In this document: in pieces, positions 39,677 through 47,730 of the stretch | Layout of the letters: each line of letters begins with the position of its first letter | How positions within the stretch are numbered: position 1 is the stretch's first letter | From: Rubrivivax sp. | Lineage (GTDB): Bacteria; Pseudomonadota; Gammaproteobacteria; Burkholderiales; Burkholderiaceae_C | Length of the DNA stretch: 64,000 nt | NCBI GenBank assembly: GCA_016707445.1 | Contig: JADJHR010000011.1 | Span: 62,001 to 126,000 of the forward strand | Reading direction: 5' to 3' | Made by a program: the position numbers and the translations under genes | The notes under the pieces: model-generated | Seen by the model: the letters and a program-made list of their open reading frames with translations, nothing else | Database searches by the model: none | Told to the model about the DNA's origin: nothing

Positions 39677-40745
39677 CATGCACAACGACACCATGCCACC
39701 GGCGTCGCTCGCCTTGCTGCGGCGCGGCACTGCGATCCCGGCGCACCTGCTGGCCCTGGATGCCGACCGCCGGCTGGACGAGCGGCGCCAGCGTGCCCTG
39801 TCGCGTTATTACCTCGACGCCGGTGTCGGCGGCATGGCCGTGGGCGTGCATTCGACGCAGTTCGCCATTCGCGAACGCGGTCTCTACCGGCCGGTGCTCG
39901 AGGCGGCGATGCATGAAGCGCTGCACTGGCAGCCGCTGGGTGGCCGTCGACCGCTGGTCATGGTCGCAGGACTTGCCGGCCCGACGGCGCAAGCGCAGGC
40001 CGAAGCCCGCACCGCGCGCGGTTTGGGCTATCACGCAGGGCTGCTGAGCCTTGCGGCCTTGCGCGACCAAGACGAAGACGCGCTGATCGCGCATTGCCGC
40101 GCCGTGGCTGAGGTGATGCCGCTGGTGGGCTTCTACCTGCAGCCTGCCGTCGGAGGCCTGCATTTGCCGACCAGCTTCTGGCGCCGGTTCGCCGGCATCG
40201 ACAACGTGGTGGCGATCAAGATCGCGCCGTTCAACCGCTACCGCACGCTGGACGTCCTGCGCGGGGTGGTCGATGCGGGCGCAGAGGAACGCGTCACGCT
40301 CTACACCGGCAACGACGACCACATCGTGCTGGATCTGCTCACGCCCTTCACGTTCCCGCGCGGCAACGGCAGCGTGACACTGCGCATCCGGGGCGGCTTG
40401 CTGGGCCACTGGAGCGTGGGCACGCGCCGCGCGGTCGAATTGCTGTCGCGCATCCACGCCGCCGTAGCACACGGCCCGGTACCGCCCGAGTTGCTCGCAC
40501 TCGACGCGCAGGTCACCGATTGCAATGCTGCCCTGTTCGACGTGGCCCACGATTTCCATGGCTGCATCGCAGGCTGTCATGAGGTGCTTCGTCGCCAGGG
40601 GCTGCTGGCCGGCACATGGTGCCTGGACCCGCACGAAGGCCTGAGCCCCGGCCAGGCCGAAGAGCTGACCCGGGTGCACGACGCTTACCCCCATCTGCAC
40701 GACGATGCCTTCGTCGCCGAACATCTTTCGCGCTGGCTGGCTTGA
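39663..40745 (+). CDS. Dihydrodipicolinate synthase/N-acetylneuraminate lyase-family protein
   Basis: A 360-residue TIM-barrel aldolase/lyase-like protein. The family pattern is IPAHLLALDADRRLDERRQRALSRYYLDAGVGGMAVG at the N-terminus and VVAIKIAPFNRYRTLDVLRG near residue 180, where Lys fits the Schiff-base lysine. Usual length is about 300, so it has a longer C-terminus. It overlaps the epimerase-like gene by 14 bp. A later in-frame ATG at 39678 is an alternative start. It could cleave a 2-keto-3-deoxy sugar acid made by the dehydratase upstream; this is inference. Confidence 0.82.
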   Translation: MASTDMHNDTMPPASLALLRRGTAIPAHLLALDADRRLDERRQRALSRYYLDAGVGGMAVGVHSTQFAIRERGLYRPVLEAAMHEALHWQPLGGRRPLVMVAGLAGPTAQAQAEARTARGLGYHAGLLSLAALRDQDEDALIAHCRAVAEVMPLVGFYLQPAVGGLHLPTSFWRRFAGIDNVVAIKIAPFNRYRTLDVLRGVVDAGAEERVTLYTGNDDHIVLDLLTPFTFPRGNGSVTLRIRGGLLGHWSVGTRRAVELLSRIHAAVAHGPVPPELLALDAQVTDCNAALFDVAHDFHGCIAGCHEVLRRQGLLAGTWCLDPHEGLSPGQAEELTRVHDAYPHLHDDAFVAEHLSRWLA

Positions 40746-40815
40746 ACCGGCACCAGCACCGATAGCGCCACCGACTTGCATCTTTGCCCTGCGCCTCCAC
40801 CATTGCCGAGCAACC

Positions 40816-41694
40816 ATGCGCGACTTCTCCAAGGGCCACGAGTGGCTGTCGATCAACACCGCCACCGTACGCAAGCAGTTGGGCGCCGAAGTGCCGCTCG
40901 ACCGCATCATCGACCAGTGCGCCGAGCGCGGCATCCGCGCGATCAGCCCGTGGCGCGACCAGGTGGCGGCCGTCGGTCTCGACCCCATCGCGGCACAACT
41001 CAAGGCGCACGGCATCGGCCTCTCGGGCTACTGCCGTGGCGGCTTCTTTCCCGCGCCCGATGCCGCAGGGCTGAAGGCTGCGCTCGACGACAACCGTCGT
41101 GCGATCGACGAGGCAAAGACGCTGAACGCGCCTTGTCTCGTGCTCGTCGTCGGTGCATTGCCTGGCGCACTCGATGGCAAGGCCGCTTACAAGGACCTCG
41201 GCCGCGCACGCCACGAGGTGCGCGACGGCATTGCTGCCACGCTCGACTACGCACGCGAGGTCGGCATGCCCTTGGCCATCGAGCCGCTGCATCCGATGCA
41301 GGCTGCCGACCGTGCGTGCATCAACACGCTCGAACAGGCACTCGACCTCTGCGACGAACTCGATGCGCAGAAGACAGGCGCACTCGGCGTCGCGCTCGAC
41401 ATCTATCACGTGTGGTGGGACCCGAAGCTTCAGCAGCAGATCGTCCGCGCTGGCCAGGAGCGCTTGCTGGCGTACCACGTGTGCGACTGGCTCACACCCA
41501 CGCGTGACCTGCTGAGCGACCGCGGGATGATGGGTGACGGTGTCGTTGAACTGAAGAAGATTCGCGGCTGGATCGAAGCGACGGGCTTCGCGGGTTTCAG
41601 CGAGGTCGAGATCTTTTCGAACCTGGATTGGTGGCAGCGCCCCGGCGCCGAGACGCTCGATGTCTGCATTTCACGGCACAAGACTGCGGTGTGA
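40816..41694 (+). CDS. Sugar phosphate isomerase/epimerase-like protein 2
   Basis: A 292-residue TIM-barrel protein, the second AP-endonuclease-2-fold isomerase of the operon. Conserved residues include Glu in MPLAIEPLHPMQAADRACI, Asp-His in VALDIYHVWWDPKL and Glu in FAGFSEVEIFSNLDWW, consistent with a divalent-metal isomerase. It is the last gene of the series, 70 bp after the DapA-like gene. Confidence 0.85.
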   Translation: MRDFSKGHEWLSINTATVRKQLGAEVPLDRIIDQCAERGIRAISPWRDQVAAVGLDPIAAQLKAHGIGLSGYCRGGFFPAPDAAGLKAALDDNRRAIDEAKTLNAPCLVLVVGALPGALDGKAAYKDLGRARHEVRDGIAATLDYAREVGMPLAIEPLHPMQAADRACINTLEQALDLCDELDAQKTGALGVALDIYHVWWDPKLQQQIVRAGQERLLAYHVCDWLTPTRDLLSDRGMMGDGVVELKKIRGWIEATGFAGFSEVEIFSNLDWWQRPGAETLDVCISRHKTAV

Positions 41695-41907
41695 AGGTCG
41701 CGTCCCGACGGCTTGTTCTAGATGTGGACGACGTCGCCAGCCGAACTGGCCACAGTTTGCCTGCGCACCCACAGGCGCTCTCATCCTCGCGGACCGAGGT
41801 GCGAGTAGTGCGCGTGCCTGGATGCCACAAGGCTGTGTCCGTCGAGCGCCGACCGCAACTGCCTTGACGGCTTGCGACCGAAATGCCGGTGATCCGGGCC
41901 GCAGTCT

Positions 41908-42507
41908 TCAGCGGCCTGCGGCAATCGCCTGCAGTTTCTTCTCGATGGCCTGGCGGAAGGCGTCGTTGCCGCTGCCGGGTTCAGTCCCTGCGGCCCTGGC
42001 CATGGCTGGCGCGCCGGCTACAAACCCTGGGTAGGTCTTGGGATGCACGTCGGGTGCATTTGACGCGACACCGGCCTGGGTGGCCTGCGCGGCCTGCACC
42101 GGCACCCGAAAATCGACGCCACCTCGGCGGTAGGTCATCGACGTGTCGTCGATGTGCACGACGGTTGCCGCACCGGGCATCGTGTCGCCGACACGCAGCA
42201 GCATCTCCGGCCGTCGATCGATCGACACCAGTGCCAGATTGCGTCCGTCACTGCCGGCGGCAACGCCGGTCACCACCACCGCGAGCGAGGCGGGTGTTGC
42301 CGAAGCGGCATCGGCAACCGCAGCGATCGCGGGCGCAGCTTGTGGCGGCGTCATCACTGGCATGATTTCGGCGGCCGGGCGAGCCCGCGTTTCAACTGCG
42401 GGATGTTCTTGCTCATGCGGCGCTGCCATCCACCACAGCGCCCACAAGGTGACTGCGACCGCAACGGTCACGGCCACTACCACTGCGGCACGAGCTCGGT
42501 TGATCAT
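41908..42507 (-). CDS. GspC/PilP-like single-pass membrane protein
   Basis: A 199-residue protein with one N-terminal membrane helix (residues 7-28), an alanine/proline-rich linker, and a compact beta domain at about 74-138 (VVVTGVAAGSDGRNLALVSID, LLRVGDTMPGAATVVHIDDTSMTYRRGGVDFRVPV). That domain looks like the homology region of type II secretion GspC and of PilP. A role in the type II system is plausible given gspAB at 15 kb, but it is isolated here and the tail is unrelated. Confidence 0.6.
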   Translation of the reverse strand: MINRARAAVVVAVTVAVAVTLWALWWMAAPHEQEHPAVETRARPAAEIMPVMTPPQAAPAIAAVADAASATPASLAVVVTGVAAGSDGRNLALVSIDRRPEMLLRVGDTMPGAATVVHIDDTSMTYRRGGVDFRVPVQAAQATQAGVASNAPDVHPKTYPGFVAGAPAMARAAGTEPGSGNDAFRQAIEKKLQAIAAGR

Positions 42508-42531
42508 CTCGGCTGGAACCCTGAGCCGGCT

Positions 42532-42948
42532 CTAGCGGAAGGTCAGGTAGGCAGGACCGAGTGTGGCGCCCGAGGTGTTGTAGTACACGCATGATCCACT
42601 CAGGCTGCTCGAAAGCCTGGTGCATTCGAGCGTCGTGCTCGAGCCGACGATCAGCGTCATGTTGAATGACCCGTCACTGCCGAAGTACGCCCCGCCGACG
42701 ACACCATAACTTCCACCCTGCTGTTGCGGGCAGTTCAGCGCCCCGTAGATGCTGAGCTTGGAGGACTTGTTCAAGTCACCGGTGGCGTCGACCTGCAACT
42801 CCGTGCAGCCTGACAGGCCAGGCACGTTGCTGGAGACCCGCCACAACAGATCGGAGTAGGTGTCCGGGTAGCCCACGCCGTAGGCCATCGACGCCGTCGG
42901 GATGGCGATCAGGACTGCAGTTGCGCAGAACAGTTTCAGGACATTCAT
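42532..42948 (-). CDS. Small secreted protein, unknown function
   Basis: A 138-residue protein with a signal peptide (MNVLKLFCATAVLIAIPTASMA) and a mature part rich in Ser, Gly, Thr and Tyr. It has four cysteines (SGCTELQ, LNCPQQ, LECTRL, GSCVYY), which could form two disulfides. I do not recognise the family. The start is set by the signal peptide. It ends 24 bp before the GspC-like gene in the same direction. Confidence 0.65.
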   Translation of the reverse strand: MNVLKLFCATAVLIAIPTASMAYGVGYPDTYSDLLWRVSSNVPGLSGCTELQVDATGDLNKSSKLSIYGALNCPQQQGGSYGVVGGAYFGSDGSFNMTLIVGSSTTLECTRLSSSLSGSCVYYNTSGATLGPAYLTFR

Positions 42949-43294
42949 GGTTTCGCTCCGGCGGATGATGGTTTCAAGTGTGAGTCGTGAAAACTGTTGC
43001 CAGCGTCGGAGGGCGGGCCCTCTGGGCGTAGGAGATGTCTGACCGAAGCAGACGTTTGCGACGTTTGGCGGTGTACGGATCGACACGATCAACACTGACG
43101 ATATACCAACCGGTGGTGGTGATTCGTAGTTCAGTAACAGCTTATAGGTTAGTGCAAGGCGCATGCTCGTGTGGCTTGCCTTGCAAGCGCATCCGACCCC
43201 TGGAAGATCGTGCGAAGCAGATGTCTAACGCTGCAAGGTGCACGAAGGACGCACGCCGCCTGTTACCAAATGTCGATCGATAGCATAGGGTGAT
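42949..43294. other. Intergenic region, nothing recognised
   Basis: No gene or clear signal is seen in these 346 bases, which are more AT-rich than the core genome. A lone GTCTAAC at 43223-43229 has no partner core nearby and is not taken as an attC site. It separates the secreted-protein gene from a truncated regulator read in the opposite direction. Confidence 0.5.
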
Positions 43295-43606
43295 ATGCCG
43301 GACACCGAGACACCGCTGCTGCGCTTGTTGGGTGTGCCGACATGGGTTGGTCCGCATTCCGGCATCGTCTTTCCGGCAGAGCGGCCCTACCAGTTTCTCG
43401 CGCTCCTGGCTTGCCGCGGCGTCTGGACGACACGCGACGAACTTGCCGAACTCATGTGGCCCGACCGCAGCCAGGCCTCTGCTCGCGGCAACATGCGGAC
43501 GCTGCTCTTGCGGGCGCTCAACATTTCGCCCGAGATCGTCATCGAACAGCAGTCGGATCGGTTGGCTTCGCGGTCACGCCCGAGCAGGCGCGGCGCTGAT
43601 GGCTGA
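43295..43606 (+). pseudogene. Truncated SARP/BTAD-type transcriptional activator
   Basis: The first 85 or so residues match the winged-helix N-terminus of large SARP-type activators: LLRLLGVPTWVG, PAERPYQFLALLACRGVWTTRDELAELMWPDR and ARGNMRTLLLRAL. Intact members run to several hundred residues with BTAD and often ATPase and TPR domains. Here the frame leaves homology after about residue 88 and stops at 103. The rest of the gene is not found downstream. A gene remnant. Confidence 0.65.
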
Positions 43607-44081
43607 TGCTGAAATGCGACGCCGATTGGACGGGCTGCGTGCTCGTCTCGCGCAGGCGTTGAACGCCTGGCCTTCGCCCTGGATGCGGAATCGCTCCACG
43701 GCCAGCCGCAACTGCTTGCCGGTCAACGGGTGGCACCCCAGGGGTCGCGACAGGTCGGCCGCGCGTGACGATGATTCGCAGGTGCCCAACCGCCCCGTCG
43801 ACCGCGCTGGCTGGGTCTTGCTGCACGCCGCCCTCGTCGTCATGCAGAATTGAATCTTCATCGGCCCCAGCGCTTTAAAGGCGCCCGGGTCGAGTGAGAA
43901 CGGACTCGACAGAACCTTCTGCAGCGTCGTCGGCAGTCGAAACGCTGCCCGCGCCATCATTGGCATCAACCGGCTGACTTGCAGTGACCACTGCGCAGCA
44001 ATACGTCATGGACATCGAAGCGCCATCCACCCGACTGGCCGGCTGCTGGCAATGCCGCCGCCGACTCTCCCGCAGCCAGCC
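43607..44081. other. Gene debris, no intact gene
   Basis: Several short frames exist on both strands (a minus-strand frame at 43574-43969 reaches 131 codons) but none shows a family pattern, a start signal or coherent composition. It is probably the decayed remainder of the truncated regulator or of neighbouring genes. Confidence 0.45.
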
Positions 44082-44309
44082 ATGTTGATCTGGCTTGACC
44101 GTTTGCCGTGGGTCTGGTTGCTGCTGCTGGCGGGCTGGATGGCCGTTGCGCCCATCACACCCGAGCCCCATCTGGTCGAGAAACTGCGCCTGCTGGCCCA
44201 GGGTGCTCTGGTACGTCCGCTCGACATCTTCGACCTGGCCATGCATTCGGCGCCGTTGTTGTTGGTGGCGGTCAAACTGTGGCGACATTGGCGCTCGCCT
44301 CGGCACTGA
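44082..44309 (+). CDS. Small membrane protein (75 aa)
   Basis: MLIWLDRLPWVWLLLLAGWMAVAPITPEPHLVEKLRLLAQGALVRPLDIFDLAMHSAPLLLVAVKLWR has two membrane helices joined by a conserved-looking EPHLVEKLRLLAQG loop. Similar short proteins occur in other proteobacteria next to transport genes; their function is unknown. The ATG at 44082 is chosen over 44052 because it begins directly at the first hydrophobic helix. Confidence 0.55.
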   Translation: MLIWLDRLPWVWLLLLAGWMAVAPITPEPHLVEKLRLLAQGALVRPLDIFDLAMHSAPLLLVAVKLWRHWRSPRH

Positions 44310-44313
44310 CGCG

Positions 44314-44508
44314 TCAGGTGCCCGGCGCAGACCGTCGCCATTCATGCAACGCCATACCTGCCCAATGCAGGTGCAGCCACCTGGTACCTGTTGCACCGAC
44401 CGTGCCGAATTCGACCGGCGCCTTCACGTAGAACACGTTGACCTTCTCTGCTTCAAGCCGTGCAAATGGCGTGGTCGCGTGGCCCTCGGTCATCGCCATC
44501 GCTGACAA
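44314..44508 (-). CDS. Possible small protein or fragment (64 aa)
   Basis: A 64-codon minus-strand frame (… EKVNVFYVKAPVEFGTVGATGTRWLHLHWAGMALHEWRR …) has protein-like composition, but no family was recognised and no ribosome-binding site stands out. It is convergent with the small membrane protein gene and may be a remnant. Confidence 0.25.
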   Translation of the reverse strand: MSAMAMTEGHATTPFARLEAEKVNVFYVKAPVEFGTVGATGTRWLHLHWAGMALHEWRRSAPGT

Positions 44509-44586
44509 TCGCTGCGATCCTGTTCCGGCGTGGCCCGCTCAGAGGTCGCACGATCAGGGCGTTTGCATTCGAAGCGAGGAACCGCC

Positions 44587-45021
44587 ATGGCGTCGTCGAA
44601 CAGTTGGTTCTTTTGGGCCGTGCTGTCGGCCGTCTTCGCGGCGCTGACTGCGATCTTTGCCAAGATCGGCATCCAGGGTGTCGACAGCGACCTTGCCACG
44701 TTGATCCGCACCGCGATCATCATCGTCGTGCTCTCGGCCTTCGTCTGGTTCGCGGGCAAGTGGAGCAACCCGTTCGATTTGTCGGGCAAGACATGGCTGT
44801 TCCTCGGCTTGTCTGCACTGGCGACCGGCGCATCCTGGGTCTGCTACTTCCGTGCGCTGAAGATCGGCGATGCGTCCAAGGTCGCACCCGTTGACAAGCT
44901 CAGCCTGGTGCTGGTTGCCATTTTCGCGTTTGCGTTTCTCGGCGAGCGGCCGTCGCTTCGCGAGTGGAGCGGCATCGCGATGGTGGCCGGCGGCGTGCTG
45001 GTGCTGGCCTTCAAGCGCTGA
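44587..45021 (+). CDS. EamA/DMT-family half-size transporter
   Basis: A 144-residue inner-membrane protein with five transmembrane segments, one EamA module. The pattern is FFWAVLSAVFAALTAIFAKIGIQGVDSDLATLIRT, SWVCYFRALKIGDASKVAPVDKLSLVLVAIFAFAFLGERPS and EWSGIAMVAGGVLVLAFKR. Full-length drug/metabolite transporters have two such modules; single-module forms are common and probably dimerise. Substrate unknown. It is the last recognisable intact gene before the attC array. Confidence 0.85.
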   Translation: MASSNSWFFWAVLSAVFAALTAIFAKIGIQGVDSDLATLIRTAIIIVVLSAFVWFAGKWSNPFDLSGKTWLFLGLSALATGASWVCYFRALKIGDASKVAPVDKLSLVLVAIFAFAFLGERPSLREWSGIAMVAGGVLVLAFKR

Positions 45022-45046
45022 CACGCATCCAGGACCGCGATGAACC

Positions 45047-45193
45047 TCACAGTTCGCCCGGGCTGCAGACGACTTGCTGCGCGAGAAACGCGACATGCGT
45101 GGCGATCAAGCGGCATATGACAGGATCGTCGATTCGCTCGCCGGCGAACGCGATGGATGCCGTGTCATTCAGCACTTGCATGGGCAGAGACAT
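45047..45193 (-). pseudogene. C-terminal gene fragment on the minus strand (48 aa)
   Basis: Reading minus from 45193 gives MSLPMQVLNDTASIAFAGERIDDP...VCSPGEL, a coherent sequence whose frame continues a few codons upstream (FRDQVRKVQ) before a stop. It looks like the end of a larger gene truncated near the first attC remnant. Family not recognised. Confidence 0.25.
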
Positions 45194-45271
45194 TTGCACC
45201 TTGCGGACCTGGTCGCGGAAAGGGGGCTACTTCATGGACCTTCTGTCGGAAATGAAAAATGGCGCCCGGTT

Positions 45272-45375
45272 GGGGGCAACGGCAGGCCAGTTTGGCCGTG
45301 CTGCCGCCTTGCTTCATCATTGGTCGCACGGCCAAGCCGTCCCGCCGTCGTCGCCCGGTTAGCGCTACGTTAGGC
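45272..45375 (+). repeat. attC site, 5' end missing
   Basis: The 3' four-fifths of a typical array attC: GGCAGGCCAGTTTGGCCG, the central CTTCATCATTGGTCGCACGG, the L' box CGCCCGGTTAGCGC and the perfect 3' core GTTAGGC at 45369-45375. The 5' core RYYYAAC and L'' box are absent. This is the left-most clear site of the array; the next cassette starts directly after it. Confidence 0.75.
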
Positions 45376-45412
45376 GTCGTCGACAACAACCACTGCGCGC
45401 AAGGAGAAACTC

Positions 45413-45510
45413 ATGTCTAGTCTCAGCGGCACCAACTCCACGGTCACTCCCGGTCTCCTCTACCACGATGCCGCCAATGCCATCGAATGGCTCTGCCGTG
45501 TGTCCGCGAC
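45413..45510 (+). pseudogene. Truncated VOC/glyoxalase-family cassette gene
   Basis: The ATG has a good ribosome-binding site (AAGGAG). The first 29 residues, MSSLSGTNSTVTPGLLYHDAANAIEWLCR, match the N-terminus of VOC-family glyoxalase/bleomycin-resistance proteins, which usually continue into AFGF. Homology is lost after Arg29, and the frame runs on as unrelated proline-rich sequence to a stop at 45682. Only one of the two beta-alpha-beta modules could even begin, so it is a dead cassette. Confidence 0.65.
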
Positions 45511-45649
45511 GGTCGGGCCTCATCCGGAACCCGTTCCCGGGCCCGTCCCAGGCGTGAAACCTAGCTGGTCGCGCTATCCGATCGCCGACAGTAGAGCAGC
45601 TTGGCTGCATCGTCCACGCGGTCCAATATCCGCGTCGCGCGCTCGAGGT

Positions 45650-45684
45650 CTTGCAGCCGTCGCCCGGTTAACTCCTTATTAGGC
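45650..45684 (+). repeat. attC site remnant, 3' end only
   Basis: GCAGCCGTCGCCCGGTTAACTCC followed by ATTAGGC (45678-45684) is the L' box and 3' core of an array attC, with G to A at the first core base. The rest of the site is not recognisable, in line with the deleted VOC gene before it. Confidence 0.6.
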
Positions 45685-45733
45685 AGCATGAGAACCACCG
45701 AGCGCTACAGTAAGTGCGCAACCAAGGAATTCG

Positions 45734-46141
45734 ATGCCCACGCGATCCCGCAAGACGAAGTCGATCGTTACCAAGGCCGCCGAGCTCAGCATGGCAGTAC
45801 CGCAAGTAGTCGCTCATCGAGTGGCCCGCATGGCCATGGCCGGCTCTTCGCCTTCAGAACGTGACCGCAAGGAGTTCAAGCTCATGGTCGCCGAGAAGAA
45901 CACTGCCTTTTCTCAGTCCTGGCAGGCCATGGCCACTCAGGCGATGCTCGCAAATCAGACTCTGGCCCTGGCCATGCTTCGCACTGCCTGGACGCCCGCC
46001 AGTTGGGGGAAGCCAGCGGCGACAAAGCTTGCAAGCCAGGCGCAAGGCGCGGCCCTTGGCATCTTGAACAAGGGCCTATCGCCGGTTCATCGCAAGGCCG
46101 TTGCCAATGCGAAGCGCCTTGCCCGCACGAAGCTCCGTTAG
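45734..46141 (+). CDS. PHA granule-associated phasin-like protein (cassette)
   Basis: A 135-residue helical protein similar to small polyhydroxyalkanoate granule-associated phasins: AAELSMAVPQVVAHRVARMA, ERDRKEFKLMVAEKNTAFSQSWQAMATQAMLANQTLALAMLR and a basic tail ending AKRLARTKLR. It would coat storage granules or act as a small helper. The start has AAGGAA upstream. The stop is 5 bp before the attC 5' core, typical of a cassette gene. Confidence 0.75.
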   Translation: MPTRSRKTKSIVTKAAELSMAVPQVVAHRVARMAMAGSSPSERDRKEFKLMVAEKNTAFSQSWQAMATQAMLANQTLALAMLRTAWTPASWGKPAATKLASQAQGAALGILNKGLSPVHRKAVANAKRLARTKLR

Positions 46142-46145
46142 TGCT

Positions 46146-46280
46146 GCATAACCTGTCGCTCAATCGAAGCGCCGACGGCAGGCCAAATTGTCCGCGTGAT
46201 CGCATCGGTCGATCATCGGCCGCACGGCTTGCCGTCTTGTCGCCGCGCCGTCGCCGTCGGCGATAAGCGCTGCGTTGGGC
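46146..46280 (+). repeat. attC site (135 bp)
   Basis: The 5' core is GCATAAC (one mismatch), L'' is GCTCAATCG, and the interior has CGACGGCAGGCC and CGATCATCGGCCGCACGGC. The 3' core is GTTGGGC at 46274-46280, a perfect GTTRRRY. It is slightly longer than the 125-bp norm. Confidence 0.8.
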
Positions 46281-46759
46281 CGCATCAATGCACCCACATC
46301 ATCGTCTGGAGACCAGATAGGCGAGTCGAGGGCTCCTGCCACTGTGGCGCGATTTCGTTCACCGCAGAAGTCGATCCCAACCGTGTCATGGTCTGTCACT
46401 GCACGGACTGCCAAGTTCTGTCCGGTGCACCGTTTCGAGCCGTCGTGGCTGCGCCATTCGAAAGCCTGGTAGTCAAGGGCCAGACCAAGAGCTACGTCAA
46501 GGTTGCGCAAAGCGGGAACCGTCGTGCGCAAGTGTTTTGCCCCGAATGCGCCACGCCGCTTTGGGCAACTGCCCCCGAGAACCCGACCTCGGTCGTCATC
46601 AGGCTCGGGTGCCTCGAGGAACGCGCGCTGTTCAAGCCAGCGGCTCAAATCTGGCAGCACTCGGCCCTATCCTGGGTATCGCAACTGGCATCGGTTCCTG
46701 GGTCCCCGGAGCAACAGGCGTTTCTGCCCCCGGCGCCGCCCAGGTGTGATGACGCCTAA
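46196..46759 (+). CDS. GFA-family zinc protein (glutathione-dependent formaldehyde-activating-like), cassette
   Basis: A GFA/CENP-V-fold protein. The zinc ligands are in EGSCHCGAISF, VCHCTDCQ and FCPECATPLW, with the usual spacing. Only about 130 residues (from near 46310) match the family. The frame is open back to 46196 inside the attC, but no good ATG/GTG lies near the expected start RRVEGSCHCG, so the true start is uncertain or lost. Family members bind zinc; the proposed glutathione-formaldehyde role is not shown for most. The stop overlaps the next attC core. Confidence 0.72.
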   Translation: MIASVDHRPHGLPSCRRAVAVGDKRCVGPHQCTHIIVWRPDRRVEGSCHCGAISFTAEVDPNRVMVCHCTDCQVLSGAPFRAVVAAPFESLVVKGQTKSYVKVAQSGNRRAQVFCPECATPLWATAPENPTSVVIRLGCLEERALFKPAAQIWQHSALSWVSQLASVPGSPEQQAFLPPAPPRCDDA

Positions 46760-46800
46760 CCTGTGCTCAGCCGAAGCGCCAATGGCAATCCGAGATGCCG
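46754..46800 (+). repeat. attC site, 5' half only
   Basis: A perfect GCCTAAC 5' core, then GTGCTCAGCCGAAGCGCCAATGGCAA, the left arm of an array attC. Sequence identity ends at about 46800, where it runs directly into the middle of an ASCH-domain gene. A deletion removed the right half of the site and the start of the next cassette. Confidence 0.7.
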
Positions 46801-47077
46801 ATGGTCGGTGACCTTGAGATCGTCATCGACCACAAGCAGCAGCCTGCGCTCGTGTCGCGCATCACGCAAGTCAAGGTGCTTGCGTTCAATCAGGTCAGTC
46901 AAGCGTACGCGGCGATCGAAGGGGAAGGCGATGGATCGCTTGACGGCTGGCGCCCGAGTCCACTGGCGCTTCTTCAACAGGGAGTGCAAGAGAATCGGTC
47001 GCCAGCCAGCCCAGGACATGCCTGTTGTCTGCTCAGTTTTCGAGCTTCTGGCTATGGTTGCGTACCGTGCAGAATAA
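46795..47077 (+). pseudogene. ASCH-domain protein remnant, N-terminus lost and frameshifted
   Basis: Frame 1 reads PMVGDLEIVIDHKQQPALV...GEGDGSLDGWR and frame 2 continues RVHWRFFNRECKRIGRQPAQDMPVVCSVFELL. Together they are the C-terminal two-thirds of an ASCH domain (typical GDLEI..., GEGDGSL, WRRVHW, DMPVVCE blocks). One extra C in the run at about 46950-46953 causes the frame change. About 60 N-terminal residues are missing and replaced by the attC half-site. ASCH proteins bind RNA or nucleosides. Dead cassette. Confidence 0.7.
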
Positions 47078-47148
47078 CGTGGCATCAAAGCGGCTTCGCT
47101 ACGGCCAGAGTGCCACGCCTTCGCGCACCGGTCAGCTCTAGTTCAGAC
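47072..47148 (+). repeat. Decayed short attC site (77 bp)
   Basis: GAATAAC at the stop of the ASCH remnant, an L''-like GCATCAAAGCGG, then CACCGGTCAGCTCTAGTTCAGAC, which aligns to CCCGGTTAGCTCTACGTTAGAC of intact sites with a few substitutions and one inserted base in the 3' core. Length equals the short site at 62098-62174. Confidence 0.55.
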
Positions 47149-47163
47149 ACCACCAAAACCACC

Positions 47164-47730
47164 ATGCGCACCGTTCCCATCGAGTTCCAGACCCGTCGCC
47201 TGGCCTTCGTTGCCTGGCAAGACAGGCACCGCACGCCCTTTGCCGAGATCAACAGCGACCCCAGAGTGATGCGGTACTTTCCGGCTCTTCTTACGACCGA
47301 GCAAAGCAATGCGGGAATTGATATCTGGCAGGGCCAATTCGCGGAGAAGGGTTGGTCAAACTGGGCGGTGGAGCTTCGAGAAAGCGGCGAGTTCATCGGC
47401 TTCATCGGCTTGTCGGTGCCAAGGCGGCTGCTGCCATTCAGCCCGTGCACAGAGATTGGCTGGCGCCTGAAGCCTTCGGCGTGGGGTCATGGATATGCAA
47501 CGGAAGGCGCCAAGGCGTGTTTACGCATCGGCTTTGAACGTCTGGGTCTGCAAGAGATCGTGTCCTTCACCACGCTCGCAAATCTGCCCTCTATCGCAGT
47601 CATGCAGCGAATCGGCATGACCAACACGAACCAAGACTTTGAGCATCCTGCCGTCCCGGAGGGCAACGCGCTGCGGCCACACTGCCTCTACAAACTCACG
47701 CGCGCACAGTGGCAACAGCGTGATGTCTAA
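47164..47730 (+). CDS. RimJ/RimL-type GNAT acetyltransferase (cassette)
   Basis: A 188-residue GNAT enzyme: RTVPIEFQTRRLAFVAW at the start, then GEFIGFIGLSVP and the acetyl-CoA-binding AWGHGYATEGAKACLRIGFE near residue 105, followed by NLPSIAVMQRIGM. This subfamily acetylates N-termini or small molecules. The ATG at 47164 is chosen; the frame upstream belongs to the ASCH remnant. Bounded by attC sites on both sides, with the stop overlapping the downstream core. Confidence 0.85.
   Translation: MRTVPIEFQTRRLAFVAWQDRHRTPFAEINSDPRVMRYFPALLTTEQSNAGIDIWQGQFAEKGWSNWAVELRESGEFIGFIGLSVPRRLLPFSPCTEIGWRLKPSAWGHGYATEGAKACLRIGFERLGLQEIVSFTTLANLPSIAVMQRIGMTNTNQDFEHPAVPEGNALRPHCLYKLTRAQWQQRDV

Noticed and set aside
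43223..43229. Lone GTCTAAC as an attC 5' core
   Set aside because: No L boxes or GTTRRRY lie within the expected distance; such 7-mers occur by chance.
43574..43969. A 131-codon minus-strand frame as a gene
   Set aside because: No family pattern, poor composition and no ribosome-binding site; it lies in debris downstream of a truncated regulator.
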